DNA of 61,795 nucleotides from Caldilineaceae bacterium (GCA_014879855.1 JACSRH010000111.1:1-61795); one strand, 5' to 3'; shown: positions 27,311-36,804, numbered from the stretch's first letter. Numbers and translations are program-made. Notes: generated by a model from the sequence alone, not told the origin.

Positions 27311-29838
27311 GCACGAACGGCCCTGACCTGAGCAGGACGCCGCTTTCGGCCGACCACCCCCGGGTGGCCGCGCTGAACTTTCTGGCCGGCATCCCACGCG
27401 AAGATTGGGCGCCGATTATCACCGGCGCGATCTGGTCACACCAGCTTGGCCCGTTTCAGATGCTCTATCAGCAGGATACGCCGATCACCGCGATCTATAT
27501 TCTGCTGGAAGGGCACATCAGCCAGTATCGTGAGGAGCGCGGCGACGATGGGCGGCGCGTGCGCCGCTTTGCCCGCACGATCGGCCCCGGCAGGCTGTTG
27601 GGCCATCTGGAGTTTCTGTTCGACGACGCCTATCGCACCAACGCGCGCAGCGACGACCTGTGCTGGCTGATCTCCATCGACATCCATGCCTTTAGCCGCC
27701 TGATCTATCATTTTCCAGAGATTCGAGACAAGCTATTTTCACAGAAGGTTGCAGACAGACTGTGCACCTTTCCTTTCATGGCGCGGATGGCAGTCTCACT
27801 ATCCTTGCGTCCAATTATCGCTGGCTTTCTGGCCGACGAGACGGTGGGCATCGAATATGGGACTGAGCAATCGATCTACCGACTTGGTGACCTCGTGGAC
27901 AAGGTCTTTTTGGTTCACCACGGCCAGGTCAAGCTCGAGCTAGCCGGTCAACCTTCCCATCTGATCGGAAACGGGGGAATGTTTGGCGCCGCGGCAGGCG
28001 CTTCCGGCTTTATTGGGCTGGGGAGCGGCGACCGGCGGATGGCGCATACTGTCACTGCGCAAACCCGGACCGAAGTGTACACCATTCCCTATCACAGCTT
28101 TGTCAGTATCACCGGGTTAGAGCCAGATAAAGTGGTCTATGCCGAGATCGATGTGCGCGAAAACGCCATTCAACGCTTATCGATCTTCAGCAGACTCGAT
28201 GTGGAGACCCGCCACATAATCGCCGGTTTTGTCAGTCACCTCTGCTTCCCAAACACGCATTTGCTCCTCCAGCAAGGGGAAGAGGCGGACAGCCTGTGGG
28301 TGCTGCTCGAAGGGCGCGCTGCGATCCGGGCGCTCGACAAAGATGGCAATCAATTAAACAGTGCATTGGCGGTTGGCCCGACTTATTTTGCGGAGTTGGC
28401 GCTCTTGGGACAGGTCTCGCAGGAATCGACTGTGGAGGCGCAGCCGGGCAGCGAGTGGCTCCGTTTTCACTGGCGCGATTTGGAAGCTGTTTCCGCTCAG
28501 CTCGGGCGCGCACTACGTCCAGAACTTAATATCCGCACAACGCGCACGATTGGCCCGATGGATGAGGAAGTTAAGCAGAAATACGATTGGCTCCAACCCG
28601 GCGAACAAGTAATTATCTTCAGCCGGCGCCACTGGGTGGCGTTCCTACGCAAGATGCTGCCGGGGTTAATTTTGTTTGCGTTCCTGTTTGCTTTTTTTGG
28701 AATAGCCAGTCTTATTTCTGGCCCTCAACAAATCCTGCGCGCCATCATTCTGTTGCTTATGCTCCCCACCGGGGGCGCGATTGCATGGGGGACGATCGAT
28801 TACCTGAACGATTGGCTGGTGGTCACAAATCGGCGCGTGATGCACCAGGAGAAGGTGTTATTTATCAACGAGTGGCGTAAAGAAGCGCCGTTGGAGCAGG
28901 TGCAAAATGTGGATTTTCGCAGCACCTGGCTGGGCAAGATTCTAGACTATGGCACGATGACAATTGCGACCGCGGCCACCGCAGGCACGATCACCTTCGA
29001 CTACACGACCCACTTTCGCGATTTGCGGGAGAATATTATCCAGCAGCGCGAGCAGCGGCGACGCCACACCACCGCACAGAGCAAGCTGGTGATCCAGCGC
29101 ATGTTGGAGGCGCGCTTGGGAGTGGCGGTCGACACGCCCAGCCGCGTCTACCGAGGCGGTGTGTTGGCGCCGCCGCCCACCGGCTGGCGGCGACGCGTCG
29201 CTGAAAGCATGAACGCGCGCCTGAGGCGCGAGCAGGGCAATCGCATTATCTGGCGCAAGCATTGGCTGGTGTTGATCCCGCGCCTCTGGCTTCCGCTGCT
29301 GGTTTTAGGCGGGTTCCTGATCCTGTCCATCCTACCGTCGTTGACAGAAATCTATGGCGCACCGCAGGAGAGTTTTCCTTTGCTGAACGTGTTGACGGTG
29401 GTGGGTGTGCTGCTGACGTTGATCGCACTGGTGCGCGTAATTTGGGTGATCGCCGACTGGCGCAACGACACGTATGAGGTAAGCAACGTCGAGATCGCGC
29501 ATGTGGATCGCGTGCCGCTTGGTCTCTCTGAGGATCGGATGAGCGCTGGACTGGGACGCATTCAGAATGTTTCGATGTCGGTGCCAACGCCGCTGCACTG
29601 GCTGTTCAATTATGGGAATGTCGTCTGCCAGACAGCGGCGGAAACCGGCGCGTTTATCTTTTACGCGGTGCCCGACCCGCGTGCGGTGGCGCAGGAGATT
29701 CTCAAACGTATGGACGACTATCGCAAACAGGAGGAGCGCGACGCCGCGCGCAAACGCTCGCAGGAGCTGCCGGACTGGTTCGAGATGTACAACCGGATCG
29801 AGCCGGAGGTGTCGGAGGAACGCCAGCGCGCGGGGTGA
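27307..29838 (+). CDS. Membrane protein with three cyclic-nucleotide-binding-like and two bPH2 domains
   Basis: An 843-residue protein coupled to uvrC by a GTGA overlap. Residues about 20-140, 165-280 and 290-405 look like three cNMP-binding (CRP-type) domains (IYILLEGHISQYREE; VFLVHHGQVKLEL; LWVLLEGRAAIRAL), and the phosphate-binding loop is degenerate in each. Then two copies of a two-helix membrane segment plus a bacterial PH (bPH2) domain: helices at about 445-500 with DWLVVTNRRVMHQEKVLF and VQNVDFRSTWLGKILDYG, then helices at about 655-715 with NDTYEVSNVEIAHVDRVPLG and IQNVSMSVPTPLHWLFNYG. The likely role is ligand sensing at the membrane; the ligand is unknown. Alternative start codons exist within the first residues. 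Confidence 0.8.
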   Translation: MSTNGPDLSRTPLSADHPRVAALNFLAGIPREDWAPIITGAIWSHQLGPFQMLYQQDTPITAIYILLEGHISQYREERGDDGRRVRRFARTIGPGRLLGHLEFLFDDAYRTNARSDDLCWLISIDIHAFSRLIYHFPEIRDKLFSQKVADRLCTFPFMARMAVSLSLRPIIAGFLADETVGIEYGTEQSIYRLGDLVDKVFLVHHGQVKLELAGQPSHLIGNGGMFGAAAGASGFIGLGSGDRRMAHTVTAQTRTEVYTIPYHSFVSITGLEPDKVVYAEIDVRENAIQRLSIFSRLDVETRHIIAGFVSHLCFPNTHLLLQQGEEADSLWVLLEGRAAIRALDKDGNQLNSALAVGPTYFAELALLGQVSQESTVEAQPGSEWLRFHWRDLEAVSAQLGRALRPELNIRTTRTIGPMDEEVKQKYDWLQPGEQVIIFSRRHWVAFLRKMLPGLILFAFLFAFFGIASLISGPQQILRAIILLLMLPTGGAIAWGTIDYLNDWLVVTNRRVMHQEKVLFINEWRKEAPLEQVQNVDFRSTWLGKILDYGTMTIATAATAGTITFDYTTHFRDLRENIIQQREQRRRHTTAQSKLVIQRMLEARLGVAVDTPSRVYRGGVLAPPPTGWRRRVAESMNARLRREQGNRIIWRKHWLVLIPRLWLPLLVLGGFLILSILPSLTEIYGAPQESFPLLNVLTVVGVLLTLIALVRVIWVIADWRNDTYEVSNVEIAHVDRVPLGLSEDRMSAGLGRIQNVSMSVPTPLHWLFNYGNVVCQTAAETGAFIFYAVPDPRAVAQEILKRMDDYRKQEERDAARKRSQELPDWFEMYNRIEPEVSEERQRAG

Positions 29839-29847
29839 GCCGGACGC

Positions 29848-30651
29848 TTACCACCCAAAGCTGAGCCGATCCACCAGGCGCTTGGGCAGATGTGCGGCGC
29901 GCATCTGGCTCTGGGTCAGTTCGATCGGGTAGGGGACGCGCACATGTTCGCAGGTCATCGCTGCCAGGTCGAGCAGCGCGTACGCTGCGCGCGCATCGTT
30001 GTCGCGCGGCTGGCCGACGCTGCCAGGGTTGATGATCAGCCGCTGAGTGGGGGCAGGATCCAGTTGCAACAATGTCTCCAACCGCGGCTGCAGATAATCG
30101 ACCGTTGCCATGCGCTGCATTTCATGGTTCTCGCTGCCCTCGATGAAGGAATCGAAGAGGCGCCACCGGTAAATCGCCGGTTTATGCGTGTGCCCGACAA
30201 AACAGATTGCGTCGTCAAATACAGCAAAATTTTCGAGGGCAATGGTAGGGGTCAGGATATACTCCCAGACTGGCTCGCGCGGGCTGGCGTGCGTGACAAG
30301 GATGCCGGGGGCGCCGGGCGGATTGAGCGGCGCGTGGGGCAATTGATCGAGATAGAGACGATTTTCTTCACGCAGTTCCTGGCGCGTCCACAACACCGCG
30401 TGGCGCGCCTGCGGGTTGAAATCGTCGACATTGATCCCCGGCTTATCGAGCACCGCCCAGTCGTGATTGCCCATCACACACAACGCAGCGCGCTCGCGCA
30501 CGAGTTCGATGCACTCATTGGGTTTTGGCCCGTAGCCGACGACATCGCCCAAACACCAGATTCTGTCGTAGCGGCCGTCCGCGTCGCTCAGCACGGTTTC
30601 AAGCGCGGCTAGATTCGCATGAATATCGGAAATCACTAAAATGCGCGTCAT
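29848..30651 (-). CDS. YfcE/MJ0936-type metallophosphoesterase
   Basis: A 267-residue calcineurin-fold phosphoesterase. Metal ligands are ISDIHANLAALE (D-x-H), LGDVVGYGP (GD), MGNHDWAV (GNHD), VTHASPREP and FVGHTHKP (GHTH), followed by INPGSVGQPRD, which is typical of the MJ0936/YfcE group. The family hydrolyses phosphodiesters or nucleotides with Mn2+ or similar metals. I start at the Met of MTRILVISDIHANL (30651), 18 codons into a longer frame, because this is where the family begins. Convergent with the cNMP/bPH2 gene and divergent from nadK. Confidence 0.85.
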   Translation of the reverse strand: MTRILVISDIHANLAALETVLSDADGRYDRIWCLGDVVGYGPKPNECIELVRERAALCVMGNHDWAVLDKPGINVDDFNPQARHAVLWTRQELREENRLYLDQLPHAPLNPPGAPGILVTHASPREPVWEYILTPTIALENFAVFDDAICFVGHTHKPAIYRWRLFDSFIEGSENHEMQRMATVDYLQPRLETLLQLDPAPTQRLIINPGSVGQPRDNDARAAYALLDLAAMTCEHVRVPYPIELTQSQMRAAHLPKRLVDRLSFGW

Positions 30652-30691
30652 ATTTTTATGATACCGCAGTTTCGCTTCCACTGCGACTTCG

Positions 30692-30700
30692 TGATAATGT
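30692..30700 (+). promoter_or_regulatory. Extended -10 box upstream of nadK
   Basis: TGaTAATGT lies about 42 bases before the nadK ATG, in the gap shared with the divergent phosphoesterase gene. No clear -35 is visible. Confidence 0.45.
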
Positions 30701-30741
30701 TTCACAATTAGTTCATCCTGAATCAGTCAAGTGGGGCTGTT

Positions 30742-31617
30742 ATGGCCAGGCAGGGTTTAACACGGTTTGCGCATATCGGCATTTTACATCACCCCAAAAA
30801 ACCAGAATCATTAGAATTGGCAGACACGATCGGCAGTTATCTTGAAGCTGCCGGCGTCGCCGACATCTGGCACGAATCAGCGTGGGATTTAGAGAGCACG
30901 ACGTCGCATCTGCCCAAAGTTGACCTCTTGATCACGCTGGGCGGCGACGGCACCATGCTGCGCGCCGCGCGCATCGGCGCACCCCATGCCGTGCCAATGC
31001 TGGGCGTCAAAATGGGCCGACTGGGCTTTCTCGCCGAGGTGCAGCCGCACGACTGGGAAGCGCCGTTGGCTGCCATCCTGGCAGGGAATTACTGGATCGA
31101 GGAGCGACTCATGGTGCGGATGCACGTGGAGCGCATACATCCTGACACTGGCGTCTGTGAAGCCATCTGCACCTACGATGCGCTCAACGACGTCGTGTTG
31201 AGCCGCGGCAACCTGGCCCGCGTCGTGCGCATCAGCGCCGAGTTGGATGGCGGACACCTGACAACCTATACATGTGATGGTTTAATCGTCAGCACGGCAA
31301 CCGGCAGTACGGGGTATGCATTGGCCGTTGGCGGTCCGGTGATGCCGCCAGAACTACGGAATATCCTGGTCATTCCAATTGCACCCCATCTCAGCATGGA
31401 TCGCGCCGTGATCTTGTCGGAGGGCGCGACCATTCGTTTGCAGGCGACCAGCGATTATCCACCGATGGTGACAGTCGATGGTCAAGTCGTGGTCGAAGTT
31501 CAGGAAGGGGATCAGGTGCTGGTCGTGGGCAGCCCACACTTAGCGCGCTTCGTGCGCACACGCGAGCGCAGCTATTTTTACCAGACGCTGATGGACAAAA
31601 TGCAGTGGACGACCTAG
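30742..31617 (+). CDS. nadK: NAD kinase
   Basis: A 291-residue enzyme that phosphorylates NAD to NADP using ATP or polyphosphate. The signature GGDGT motif is at residues 67-71 (LITLGGDGTMLRAAR), and the second conserved block is the NE/D region ALNDVVLSRGN followed by VSTATGSTGYALAVGGP. The N-terminal Rossmann half (RFAHIGILHHPKK) fits the short bacterial type. Followed after 36 bases by the zinc-finger membrane protein gene, probably on the same mRNA. Confidence 0.95.
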   Translation: MARQGLTRFAHIGILHHPKKPESLELADTIGSYLEAAGVADIWHESAWDLESTTSHLPKVDLLITLGGDGTMLRAARIGAPHAVPMLGVKMGRLGFLAEVQPHDWEAPLAAILAGNYWIEERLMVRMHVERIHPDTGVCEAICTYDALNDVVLSRGNLARVVRISAELDGGHLTTYTCDGLIVSTATGSTGYALAVGGPVMPPELRNILVIPIAPHLSMDRAVILSEGATIRLQATSDYPPMVTVDGQVVVEVQEGDQVLVVGSPHLARFVRTRERSYFYQTLMDKMQWTT

Positions 31618-31653
31618 AGGCAAAGTAGAAACCATCTAAACAGGAAGCGAGTC

Positions 31654-32211
31654 ATGACAGTTTCATCTTCATCACCAAACGAACCCGCCGAATCGACAGC
31701 CGCCAACGCGCCGATGTTTTGCACCAATCATCCGGACACTGAGACCTATCTGCGCTGCAACAAGTGCGGCAAGCCCATCTGTCTGAAATGCGCCGTGCTC
31801 ACCGAAGTTGGTTACCGGTGTAAAGAGTGCATCCGCGAACAGCAAAATATTTTCTACAATGCGATGACCAGCGACAACTGGATTGCGTTTGCGGTGGCCG
31901 GCGTCATCACCTTGATCGCCTGGCCGATCGTGGCCTTCCTCTTTAGTCTCACCGGCTTCTTTGGCTGGATCATCGCCGCGCTGGTCGGTTCGGGCGCAGG
32001 GGCGGCGCTGGCGCAGATCATCCGCAGATCAGTTGGCCGGCGGCGTGGGCGGTATATTCGCCATTTTACATTGGCCGGCATTTTGATCGGCCTGGTCGCG
32101 AGCGGCTTGCTGAGCAGCCTGTTGTTCGACAGTTTCCTCCCCTTTTTCAGCCTGGGTGGGTTGATCTTCGTCGGCCTGGCGCTGGGCACGGCCTACCAGA
32201 CACTGCGCTAA
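31654..32211 (+). CDS. B-box-like zinc-finger integral membrane protein
   Basis: 185 residues. The N-terminal 60 hold paired metal ligands: C-x2-H (CTNH), C-x2-C (CNKC), C-x2-C (CLKC) and C-x2-C (CKEC), like a B-box or LIM-type cytosolic zinc finger; then about four hydrophobic segments at 75-97, 99-118, 130-153 and 158-178. Homologues are common in Chloroflexota and actinobacteria as rhomboid-like or B-box membrane proteins without a known activity; no rhomboid catalytic Ser is evident here. Confidence 0.75.
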   Translation: MTVSSSSPNEPAESTAANAPMFCTNHPDTETYLRCNKCGKPICLKCAVLTEVGYRCKECIREQQNIFYNAMTSDNWIAFAVAGVITLIAWPIVAFLFSLTGFFGWIIAALVGSGAGAALAQIIRRSVGRRRGRYIRHFTLAGILIGLVASGLLSSLLFDSFLPFFSLGGLIFVGLALGTAYQTLR

Positions 32212-32274
32212 GGCTCCACCTGATAGATTCGCCGGGCCTGGCGGTCAAAAAGGGATGTAATCCAAGTTGAGGCA

Positions 32275-32299
32275 GCCGGGTGTGCGACCCACGCCCGGC
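32275..32299 (+). terminator. Stem-loop after the zinc-finger protein gene
   Basis: GCCGGGTGT (32275-32283) and ACGCCCGGC (32291-32299) pair around a 7-base loop with one G·T. No T-tract follows. Confidence 0.4.
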
Positions 32300-32347
32300 G
32301 CATCATGCGGCCCCCGATCTGAAGGAGCCTCGTTAAAAAAGTGAGGT

Positions 32348-32377
32348 TTGCACGGCCTCATTGGTGTATGGTATGTT
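32348..32377 (+). promoter_or_regulatory. Putative promoter of the amidohydrolase–ABC operon
   Basis: TTGCAC (32348-32353) is followed after 18 bases by TATGTT (32372-32377); a second TATGGT lies just before it. The amidohydrolase ATG is about 65 bases downstream. This is the only promoter-like site in the 230-base gap and should drive the genes from 32442 to about 38277. Confidence 0.5.
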
Positions 32378-32441
32378 AGCTGCTGTTCCTGTCTCGCCAG
32401 GGTGTCCTTACGACTGAATCGTTTATAGAAAGTCAGATGCA

Positions 32442-33398
32442 ATGTACGAAGGATTCGAGGTTATCGATTTTCACGCGCATTTTCCGACCGATCGCCCCTG
32501 GTTTCCTGACATGGGTGATACGATGCAGCTTTATACGGAGCAGGTGAGCGCGGCGCGGCGCAGGCTGATTCAGCAACAGAGCCAACCCTACCAGGAACAG
32601 TGGCGCCGCATGTGGAATTTCCCACAGGCTGAAGGAAAAGACGATCATCCTGGCGACCGTGAACAGGCGCGGCGCTGGGTGGCGGAGTTGGATCGGTGCG
32701 GCATCCGCGCCATCGGCTTTGTCACGGGCGGCGGCAACGAACATCTGGCGGAAGTGTGCAGCTGGCATCCGGATCGCTTCGTGGGCTTTGCCCATCATTC
32801 ACCGTTCTTGCCCGACGCCGTGGCGCGACTCGAACGCGCCGTGACGGAGTTGGGGCTACGAGCATACAAGTTGCTCGCCCCCAACATCGAGGAGCCTATC
32901 GAAGACCCGGCAGCCTTCCCCGTGTGGGAGAAGTGCGCCGAGTTGGGGATTCCTGTCCTGATTCACTTCGGCATCCAGGGCGGCGCCGGCGGCATTGCCT
33001 GGCATCAGAACATCAACCCGCTCAAGCTGCACAACGTGGCAAAGGCCTTCCCGGAAGTAACGTTCGTCATCCCCCATTTTGGCTGCGCCTGGGAGCGCGA
33101 GACCTTGCAACTCTGCTGGGCCTGCCCCAATGTGAGCATTGACACCAGCGGCAGCAATCAATGGATCCGCTGGGCGCCGGGCGAGGTGACGGTCAAGTAT
33201 CTTTTCCGCAAATATTACGAGACGATCGGCCCGGAACGCATCATCTTTGGCAGCGATTCGAGCTGGTTCCCGCGCGGTTTTGCCTTCCGCTACCTGCAGG
33301 ATCAGGTGCGCGATTGCCTCGACCTCAACCTACCCGACGTGCACATCCAGCAGATCGTTGCCGGGAATGCAGCGCGTTTACTCAAGATCGATCTCTAA
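32442..33398 (+). CDS. Amidohydrolase-2 family metal-dependent hydrolase
   Basis: A 318-residue TIM-barrel protein of the ACMSD / gamma-resorcylate decarboxylase-like group. The metal site is IDFHAHFP (His11 and His13), VLIHFGIQGG, FVIPHFG and GSDSSWFP near the C-terminus. The family includes hydrolases and non-oxidative decarboxylases of ring compounds and lactones. It is the first gene of a run with a sugar-type ABC transporter and an ASL-like lyase, so its substrate is probably what the transporter brings in. Confidence 0.85.
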   Translation: MYEGFEVIDFHAHFPTDRPWFPDMGDTMQLYTEQVSAARRRLIQQQSQPYQEQWRRMWNFPQAEGKDDHPGDREQARRWVAELDRCGIRAIGFVTGGGNEHLAEVCSWHPDRFVGFAHHSPFLPDAVARLERAVTELGLRAYKLLAPNIEEPIEDPAAFPVWEKCAELGIPVLIHFGIQGGAGGIAWHQNINPLKLHNVAKAFPEVTFVIPHFGCAWERETLQLCWACPNVSIDTSGSNQWIRWAPGEVTVKYLFRKYYETIGPERIIFGSDSSWFPRGFAFRYLQDQVRDCLDLNLPDVHIQQIVAGNAARLLKIDL

Positions 33399-33435
33399 GC
33401 CCACCCTTTCTCACCCGATTTCACAGGAGGATTTT

Positions 33436-34818
33436 ATGAAACAACGAACCCGTTTTGCCGTGCTCAGCTTGCTTGTGCTGCTGGCCTTGATGGTGTCGGC
33501 CTGTGCGCCGGCCGCCATGCCAGCCGCGCAGCCGGCTGGATCCGAAGCTGCCACCGAAGCGCCGGCTGAAGCGCCCGCTGAAGCTGCCGCGCCCGCCGAA
33601 GCTGCCACAGGCGATGTCGTCGAGATCGAGTACTGGCAGTACAATTTCGAGGCGCGCATCAAGGCCATGGATCAGCTCATCGCCATGTTCGAGGAGCAGA
33701 ATCCGGGCATCAAGGTCATCCACAACTCTGAAGTGCCCTACGACAACTACCGCGACAAGATCGCGGCGAGCGTGCCAGCCGGCGTCGGCCCCGATGTGGC
33801 CACGCTTTTCTACGGCTGGCAGCCAGTGTGGGTGAGCGAAGGATACATTGTGCCGCTGCCCGAAGATGCCTTCCCGCCGGACATGGTCAAGAGCGAGTTC
33901 AGCCCTATGGTGCAGGCCAGCTTCCAGGATGGCAAGCTCTACACGCTGCCCACCGCCGTGCGCACGCTGGCGCTCTTCTACAACAAGGATCTCATGGAGC
34001 AGGCCGGCCTTGACCCCGAAAAGCCGCCGACAACAGTTGCAGAGCTTGAGCAGCAGGCCGTGCAATGCACGAAAATGGACGCTCAGGGCAATTACGAGAT
34101 CATGGGCTTCCCTGTCTCCATGACCGGCCAGGCGCACCATTGGTTCCGCGAGGTTCTCCTGCGCCAGTTCGGCCAGCAGCCCTACAGCGACGATTATACC
34201 CAGGTGCTGTGGAATGCCAGCCCAGGCGGTTACGACGCCTGGAACCAGTTGCTCAAGTTCCAGACTGAACTCAAGACCGGCGACGCCACGCTCTTTGACG
34301 GCGACCCCAACTTCTTCCTCAATGGCAAAGCCTGCTTCCACATCGACGGCTCGTTCCGGCTGGGAACCATTGCAGCCAACGCGCCGGACCTGAACTTCGG
34401 CGTGGTCGAGTTGCCAGAACTAAATGGCGTCAAGAGCACCTTTGGCAGCTACTGGACGCACGGCATCACGCAGAAAGCCGCGGCCGACCCAGCGCGCATG
34501 GACGCAGCGGTTAAGTTCTTGCAGTTCATCACCACGCCCGAAGCCGGCGCGTTGTGGGTGAAAGAGACGGGCGAGCTGCCCGCACAACTGGCGGCAGCCT
34601 CGGATCCCGAGTTGCTGGCCGATCCTAAGCTGGGCGCATTTGCGGCCGGCCTGCCCTATGCGCATTCCACCTTCTTCGTGGACGAGAGCAAGGATCGCCA
34701 GGCGCTGATCGATGCGTACGACGCCGTCGTCTTGAATGGTGCAGATCCGGCCGCGGAGCTTGACTTTGCGGTCGAAACCGTCCAGGAGATGCTTGACGAG
34801 TACTGGGCGAACCAGTAG
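33436..34818 (+). CDS. ABC transporter extracellular sugar-binding lipoprotein
   Basis: A 460-residue binding protein of family 1 (MalE-like). The signal ends in LMVSAC with the lipid Cys, followed by an Ala/Pro/Glu linker. The mature part starts VVEIEYWQYNFEARIKAM and has typical interior motifs (YDNYRDKIAASVPAG, LPTAVRTLALFYNKDLMEQAGL, GKACFHIDGSFRLG). The start at 33436 follows a perfect AGGAGG; a longer frame from 33247 overlaps the previous gene. The likely ligand is a sugar or sugar derivative. A strong stem-loop follows the gene. Confidence 0.92.
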   Translation: MKQRTRFAVLSLLVLLALMVSACAPAAMPAAQPAGSEAATEAPAEAPAEAAAPAEAATGDVVEIEYWQYNFEARIKAMDQLIAMFEEQNPGIKVIHNSEVPYDNYRDKIAASVPAGVGPDVATLFYGWQPVWVSEGYIVPLPEDAFPPDMVKSEFSPMVQASFQDGKLYTLPTAVRTLALFYNKDLMEQAGLDPEKPPTTVAELEQQAVQCTKMDAQGNYEIMGFPVSMTGQAHHWFREVLLRQFGQQPYSDDYTQVLWNASPGGYDAWNQLLKFQTELKTGDATLFDGDPNFFLNGKACFHIDGSFRLGTIAANAPDLNFGVVELPELNGVKSTFGSYWTHGITQKAAADPARMDAAVKFLQFITTPEAGALWVKETGELPAQLAAASDPELLADPKLGAFAAGLPYAHSTFFVDESKDRQALIDAYDAVVLNGADPAAELDFAVETVQEMLDEYWANQ

Positions 34819-34830
34819 AAAATACTTTTT

Positions 34831-34876
34831 GACAGGCTTGTAAGCCGGGCAATTGGACCCGGCTTACAAGCCTGTC
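34831..34876 (+). promoter_or_regulatory. Perfect 19-bp stem-loop between binding-protein and permease genes
   Basis: GACAGGCTTGTAAGCCGGG (34831-34849) pairs with its exact reverse complement at 34858-34876 around eight bases. T-tract is missing on the downstream side, so it is more likely an mRNA stabiliser or partial attenuator that raises binding protein over permeases, as in other ABC operons, than a full terminator. Confidence 0.8.
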
Positions 34877-34893
34877 CGCCACCGGCTATCCTC

Positions 34894-35799
34894 ATGAAAC
34901 TCACGCTGCGTCGTCGTCAAATCCTGTGGGCATATACATTCCTGGCTGTGAGCCTGGTGTTCTTTGTCGTGATCCGCTGGTATCCCACGATCCTGGCCTT
35001 CAACATCAGCTTTCGCGACTGGAATGTGTTCCAGAATAGTGGCCCGTGGATCGGGCTGCAGAACTATCAGGATATCTGGGACGATCTCTTCAAGCAGCGC
35101 AGCGCGGTGCGCGCCGCGTTCTTCAACACCTTTCGCTATGTGATCATCGGCGTGCCCGTGCAATTGATGCTTGGCCTGATGGTCGCCATGTTGCTCAACA
35201 GCATCGTGCGGGCAGCCGGTTTCTTTCGCGCGGCATACTTCATTCCCTATGTAACTTCGCTGGTGGCTGTGGCCTTTGTGTGGAACTGGCTTTATGCGCC
35301 GCAGAGCGGCCTCATCAACCAGATACTGCTCGCGCTTGGCCTGCCCATGCAAGGCTTCACCAAAAGCCCGCAGCAGGCGCTCTACTCCATTACAGCGGTG
35401 GCGATCTGGGCCAGCCTGGGCTTTACCATCATCATTTTTCTGGCCGGCCTGCAACAGATTCCTGACATATACTACGAAGCCGCCCAGATCGACGGCGCCG
35501 GTCGCTGGCAGATGTTCTGGCGCATCACCCTGCCGCTGCTCAATCCCGTGATCGTCTACCTTTCCGTGTTGCAGACCATCGCCTTCCTGCGCATGTTCGA
35601 CCTGGTGCGCAACATGAGCGACCAGGGACAGGGCGGCCCGCTCAACAGCAGCACCACTGTCGTGCTTGAGGTCTACAAAGAGGGTTTTGGCAGCTACAAC
35701 ATGGGCTATGCCGCCGCGCTGACGGTGCTACTCTTTTTTGTGATCCTGCTGATCACCATCTTCCAGTTGCGCGTGCTGCAGCGGCGCGTGGAGTACTAG
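34894..35799 (+). CDS. Sugar ABC transporter permease, MalF type
   Basis: 301 residues with six or so membrane helices and the cytoplasmic EAA loop YEAAQIDGAGRWQMFWRITLP, which contacts the ATPase. Helix-rich N-terminus (RRQILWAYTFLAVSLVFFVV) with no long periplasmic insertion. Forms a heterodimer with the next gene product, whose start is four bases after this stop. Confidence 0.93.
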   Translation: MKLTLRRRQILWAYTFLAVSLVFFVVIRWYPTILAFNISFRDWNVFQNSGPWIGLQNYQDIWDDLFKQRSAVRAAFFNTFRYVIIGVPVQLMLGLMVAMLLNSIVRAAGFFRAAYFIPYVTSLVAVAFVWNWLYAPQSGLINQILLALGLPMQGFTKSPQQALYSITAVAIWASLGFTIIIFLAGLQQIPDIYYEAAQIDGAGRWQMFWRITLPLLNPVIVYLSVLQTIAFLRMFDLVRNMSDQGQGGPLNSSTTVVLEVYKEGFGSYNMGYAAALTVLLFFVILLITIFQLRVLQRRVEY

Positions 35800-35803
35800 G
35801 CTG

Positions 35804-36706
35804 ATGACGATTGCTGAAAGCGAAGCCGAACGGCTGATCCGTCTCTCCGAACAAGTCGTGACCGCGCCGTCACACAGGCGCGCGCGCGTCTCGTGGTTGA
35901 CCGCGCTGGTTTATCTTCTGCTCAGCCTGGGCGCGGTGGTGATGATCGTGCCCTTTGTATGGATGGTGCTGACCAGCTTCAAGCCGGGCACGGAGTTGAT
36001 CGATTTTGCGTTCTTGCCCAAGAACCCGACTCTGGAGAATTACCGCCTGGTCCTCACGACCAGCAGTTTTGGCCGCTGGTATCTCAACAGCCTGTTCGTC
36101 GCCACAGTCAGCACGCTGACCGTGGCCTTTTTCGACTCGCTCGTCGGCTACACCTTCAACAAGTTCGAATTTCCAGGCAAGACGATCATCTTTCTGGGCA
36201 TCCTGGCCACGCTCATGATCCCCACCGAGATGCTGATCATCCCGTGGTACAACATGAGCGTCCAACTCGGCTGGCATCAGGGGGCCATGCAATATTGGGG
36301 CATCGTTTTTCCCGGCGTCATCACCGCGGTGGGCATCTTTCTCATGCGACAGTTCTTCGACGGTGTGCCCAACGAACTGCTCGACGCGGCGCGTATCGAC
36401 GGCATGAACGAATTTGGCATCTTCTGGCGCATTGCCATGCCGCTGGTCAAGCCCGCGGTGGCCGCACTCTGTATCTTCAACTTCATCGGCAACTGGAACG
36501 CCTATCTGTGGCCGCTGATCATCGCCAGCAGCCGCCAGTTCTACACGCTGCCCGTCGGCCTCAGCTTCTTCCGCGGCGAGTCGACCACGCAGTGGGAGAA
36601 GATCATGACCGGCGCCAGCCTCGCCACCATTCCGCTGCTGATCGTCTTCATCCTCTTCCAGCGTCAGATTATCAAAGGGATTGCCTTGACGGGGATCAAG
36701 GGGTGA
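35804..36706 (+). CDS. Sugar ABC transporter permease, MalG type
   Basis: 300 residues with six membrane helices (first LTALVYLLLSLGAVVMIVPFVWMVL), the family sequence TSFKPGTELIDF and the EAA loop LDAARIDGMNEFGIFWRIAMP. No ATP-binding subunit is encoded beside the two permeases, so an ATPase encoded elsewhere (MsmX-like) must serve this transporter. Confidence 0.93.
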   Translation: MTIAESEAERLIRLSEQVVTAPSHRRARVSWLTALVYLLLSLGAVVMIVPFVWMVLTSFKPGTELIDFAFLPKNPTLENYRLVLTTSSFGRWYLNSLFVATVSTLTVAFFDSLVGYTFNKFEFPGKTIIFLGILATLMIPTEMLIIPWYNMSVQLGWHQGAMQYWGIVFPGVITAVGIFLMRQFFDGVPNELLDAARIDGMNEFGIFWRIAMPLVKPAVAALCIFNFIGNWNAYLWPLIIASSRQFYTLPVGLSFFRGESTTQWEKIMTGASLATIPLLIVFILFQRQIIKGIALTGIKG

Positions 36707-36804
36707 CGGGAGGGTGGCGTCAATTGCTGCCTGTTCATGGTTGGTGCATCTGGCGCGACCTCACCCATTCCTGACTTCCCACCACGCCCGAAAGAGACTT
36801 TGCC

